DNA of 64,000 nucleotides from Halobacillus locisalis. GTDB lineage: Bacteria; Bacillota; Bacilli; Bacillales; Halobacillaceae. The translations under genes and the position numbers were made by a program. Under the pieces are notes generated by a model. The model saw nothing but the letters and a program-made list of their open reading frames with translations. It had not been told where the DNA came from and ran no database searches. Below are positions 62,281 through 64,000 of this stretch, piece after piece. Positions within the stretch are counted from its first letter, which is position 1; each line of letters starts with the position of its first letter. The DNA lies in contig NZ_JACEFG010000002.1 in assembly GCF_013694105.1 (NCBI RefSeq), forward strand, positions 248,001 to 312,000, in the 5' to 3' direction.

Positions 62281-62529
62281 TTAGGACAATTTGTTGTGTT
62301 CGGCGTAAGCAGCAAAGGATTTTTCGTCTTCAATCAACCCACATGCCCCACATTGAACTTTTTTGTCAGGACCTTTATAGGCAGTATGAAATGCGTCAAG
62401 TTCTCCCTCTTGATACTCCGAAGTGACTTCTCCCGTTCGGGGGTCCATCTTAATCGACCTCGGACGCTGTTCAATGATATTAAATCGTGAACGGTTGGTT
62501 TTACAGCCTGGACATAAGTAAGCTGTCAT
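62281..62529 (-). CDS. Small zinc-ribbon-like protein
   Basis: The protein has 82 residues from ATG 62529, which follows GGAAGGAGGTGG. Two CxxC pairs, YLCPGCKTNR at the N-terminus and VQCGACGLIE near the C-terminus, predict a zinc ribbon. The middle (IIEQRPRSIKMDPRTGEV) is basic then polar. No function is known to me. It is monocistronic and convergent with the parMR operon. Confidence 0.75.
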   Translation of the reverse strand: MTAYLCPGCKTNRSRFNIIEQRPRSIKMDPRTGEVTSEYQEGELDAFHTAYKGPDKKVQCGACGLIEDEKSFAAYAEHNKLS

Positions 62530-62678
62530 GATTTCCACCTCCTTCCATTAGATTCTCCCACTTCCCAGTTCTTTATCCTTTATCAATGTAACCAAAAAAT
62601 CAGGGAAACCCCTACTATTCATCCCTTCCTATAAAGCCTAGAATTGAATGTATTAGTAAGTAATAGAGGTGAGCGGTA

Positions 62679-63278
62679 TTGGGATCCATATATTCATTAA
62701 AAAGTTTAACGGATTTGTACGAATCGATGATGATGGAGGTATCTTATGACTTGCACGAAAATTGCACGCATTTGTTAATGAGCGCTCTTCACTACTTGGA
62801 TGGGACTGAAAAGGATATTGAGGAATCGAAAAAAATCATCTCCTATACCATCAATGTGATGAAAGCTCATTCTAAGGAAGTATGCCCGTATTTTGCGAAT
62901 GGTGAAACGTTGCAGTTGTCTCTCGCTCCTTATATGCGCGGTGTAGAAAGACGCTACGGTGTGCCTGTCTTTTTCACTTCAGATGGCTCGCTTCCTTTAG
63001 AGGATGAACTTCCTTCTTTTCGTTATTTTCAGTTGGTTTTGCAATGGGTGATGGATCAGGGAGGCTGTAACCAGATTGTTGTGGACATAGCAGGCGATAC
63101 GTGGAAGGTAGTGTTCTCGTTAGATAACGGGAATATTTATGACAATGAGAAGGGATTGAGGGACGGATTAAAGAATGATACGAACATGAAGGTGAATATT
63201 TTCCAAAGACCGGGATTGATGGAATGTTATTGGAAAAAGGGGGAAATAGATGATGATACGTCTTGTCATCGTGGATGA
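62679..63278 (+). CDS. DegS-like sensor kinase homologue with degenerate ATP-binding domain
   Basis: The 199-residue protein starts at TTG 62679, six bases after AGAGGTGA. Residues 20-90 resemble the HisKA_3 dimerisation domain of DegS/NarX-type kinases (YDLHENCTHLLMSALHYL, with a candidate phospho-acceptor His). The rest lines up with a HATPase domain (FRYFQLVLQWVMDQGG; QIVVDIAGDTWKVVFSLDNG). The N-box Asn and His and the G-boxes are missing, so it probably cannot bind ATP. It overlaps the NarL-type regulator gene by 29 bases and may be a phosphatase, dimerisation partner or co-sensor for it. Confidence 0.65.
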   Translation: MGSIYSLKSLTDLYESMMMEVSYDLHENCTHLLMSALHYLDGTEKDIEESKKIISYTINVMKAHSKEVCPYFANGETLQLSLAPYMRGVERRYGVPVFFTSDGSLPLEDELPSFRYFQLVLQWVMDQGGCNQIVVDIAGDTWKVVFSLDNGNIYDNEKGLRDGLKNDTNMKVNIFQRPGLMECYWKKGEIDDDTSCHRG

Positions 63279-63908
63279 TCATGCAGTAGTTCGGTCTGGT
63301 TTAAAGATGTTATTGGACTCCTTGGATGATATGAAAGTGGTAGGAGAGGCTTCTGAGGGAAATGAAGCGCTTGGACAAGTGGAAGAAAAAAGCCTGACGT
63401 CGTATTGATGGATCTATCAATGCCTCACGGAAAGGACGGGTTGTCGGCAACCTCTGAAATAAAAAAGCAGTTCCCTGATACAAATATTCTCATCTTGACC
63501 ATGCATGATGATGAGGAGTACTTATTCCGTGGAATTGAATTAGGTGCATCAGGGTGTATTTTAAAGAATGCGCCACACGAAGAATTGACAAAGGCTATTC
63601 GACAAGTTGCCCGAGGGGATGCTTATTTATATCCATCTGCGACAAAGCGTTTGATGGATGATTATTTGACGAAATTGAAGCAAGGAGGACTAGTGGACTC
63701 TTATCGTAACTTGACTGACCGTGAACGGGAAGTGTTAGCTTTAGTGGCTAAAGGATATGCGAATAAGGATATAGCGGCAAAGCTCGTCATAAGTGTGAAA
63801 ACAGTAGAGACGCATAAGGCGCATATCATGGAAAAACTTCAGTTGAAAACAAGGCCGGAACTTGTGGAATATGCATGGAAAAAAGGGTTGATCGGCTATA
63901 CATCGTAA
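63250..63908 (+). pseudogene. NarL/LuxR-family response regulator with a frameshift in a poly-A run
   Basis: The first frame, from ATG 63250 or 63253, encodes the start of a receiver (MIRLVIVDDHAVVRSGLKML) but stops at 63406-63408 after EEKSLTSY. The following frame continues the same protein (PDVVLMDLSMPHG with the phospho-acceptor Asp, then the LuxR helix-turn-helix LTDREREVLALVAKG and TVETHKAHIMEKL) to 63908. Restoring one A in the six-A run at 63386-63391 joins them as EEKKPDVVLMDL, about 219 residues. It may be an indel in the sequence, a true lesion or slippage. The rest of the gene is undamaged. Confidence 0.85.
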
Positions 63909-63920
63909 GGGGGAGAGTGA

Positions 63921-64000
63921 ATGGAATCATCAATAGAAGATGTGTGCTTGGACCTTTTAGGTAAAACGGAAGCGTCTACCATCATGATTGCTCTTTTGGA
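63921..64000 (+). CDS. Start of a further signalling gene (3' end outside window)
   Basis: ATG 63921 follows GGGGGAGAGTGA and opens a frame that runs off the window (MESSIEDVCLDLLGKTEAST and on). It starts 12 bp after the response regulator stop, so it is the third gene of the operon. The sensor (for example GAF-domain) protein expected for this regulator is a fair guess, but 26 residues do not allow a call. Confidence 0.55.
   Translation, partial: MESSIEDVCLDLLGKTEASTIMIALL

Noticed and set aside
63386-63392. Canonical programmed -1 frameshift at AAAAAAG in the response regulator
   Set aside because: The heptamer is not in the X XXY YYZ phase of the incoming frame, no strong downstream pseudoknot is evident, and response regulators are not known to use frameshifting. 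A homopolymer indel is more likely.
1-64000. tRNA, rRNA, prophage or transposase genes
   Set aside because: I looked for CCA-ended cloverleaf motifs, rRNA landmarks, DDE transposase and phage proteins and saw none. A covariance search could still find something missed by eye.

Overview
The window looks like chromosomal DNA of a moderately halophilic, endospore-forming member of the Bacillaceae, most likely Halobacillus or a close relative. This is an inference. It rests on a Bacillus-type des-desK-desR set, a glgBCDAP operon in Bacillus order, SigL, HemAT, proline catabolism genes with a PutR-type activator, GltAB and a SpoIIM-family gene. It also rests on a cluster that would make a D-aspartate cross-bridge, because ornithine-D-aspartate peptidoglycan is a described trait of Halobacillus. 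I saw no rRNA, tRNA, CRISPR array, intact transposase or prophage.

Layout. 1-4.3 kb: end of a branched-chain aminotransferase gene, a tandem repeat, a MazG-like pyrophosphohydrolase and the cold-sensing desaturase system (minus strand). 4.4-9.9 kb: an MFS exporter, then proline dehydrogenase, P5C dehydrogenase and a PutR-like activator. 9.9-19.3 kb: two more MFS exporters, an unusual winged-helix regulator, an ABM monooxygenase, a glutamate/dicarboxylate symporter, an NAD(P)-binding protein and HemAT. 19.7-21.3 kb: a four-gene envelope/stress operon (YtxG/YtxH type). 21.6-32.1 kb: a seven-gene glycogen operon. 32.1-34.6 kb: a perfect parS site, sigL with a cre at its ribosome binding site, and a YihY protein. 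35-41.2 kb: glutamate synthase. 41.2-44 kb: a 22-residue membrane peptide, PPK2 and an M20 dipeptidase. 44.2-51 kb: the MoxR/DUF58/DUF4129/DUF4350/SpoIIM/RDD membrane cluster, with an in-frame amber codon in the DUF4350 gene. 51.6-55.4 kb: ATP-grasp ligase, aberrant MurE-like ligase, Asp/Glu racemase and a small protein. 56.3-58.6 kb: ftsX and a CwlO/EnvC-type M23 peptidase, with no ftsE beside them. 59.3-60 kb: two rhodanese proteins behind a CsoR-like operator. 60.1-62.2 kb: a ParM/ParR pair with a repeat-rich, centromere-like upstream region. 62.3-64 kb: a zinc-ribbon protein and a signalling cluster made of a degenerate DegS-like protein, a frameshifted NarL-family regulator and the start of a third gene.

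The genes describe carbon and nitrogen storage and redistribution: glycogen synthesis and breakdown, polyphosphate-dependent nucleotide metabolism, glutamate synthesis and uptake, and proline to glutamate conversion. Candidate CcpA sites lie upstream of glgB, at the sigL ribosome binding site and upstream of gltA, which would tie these to carbon supply.

The intergenic DNA is rich in structured repeats. A family of about 130-175 bp imperfect palindromes, here called alpha and beta, occurs in twelve full or partial copies, usually as alpha-beta pairs. At two loci the element is flanked on both sides by a copy of the local transcription terminator. The most interesting items are the D-Asp/Mur-ligase cluster, the apparently chromosomal ParMR system with its repeat region, the terminator-duplicating repeats, and the sites or lesions at 32.1, 46.2, 59.2 and 63.4 kb.
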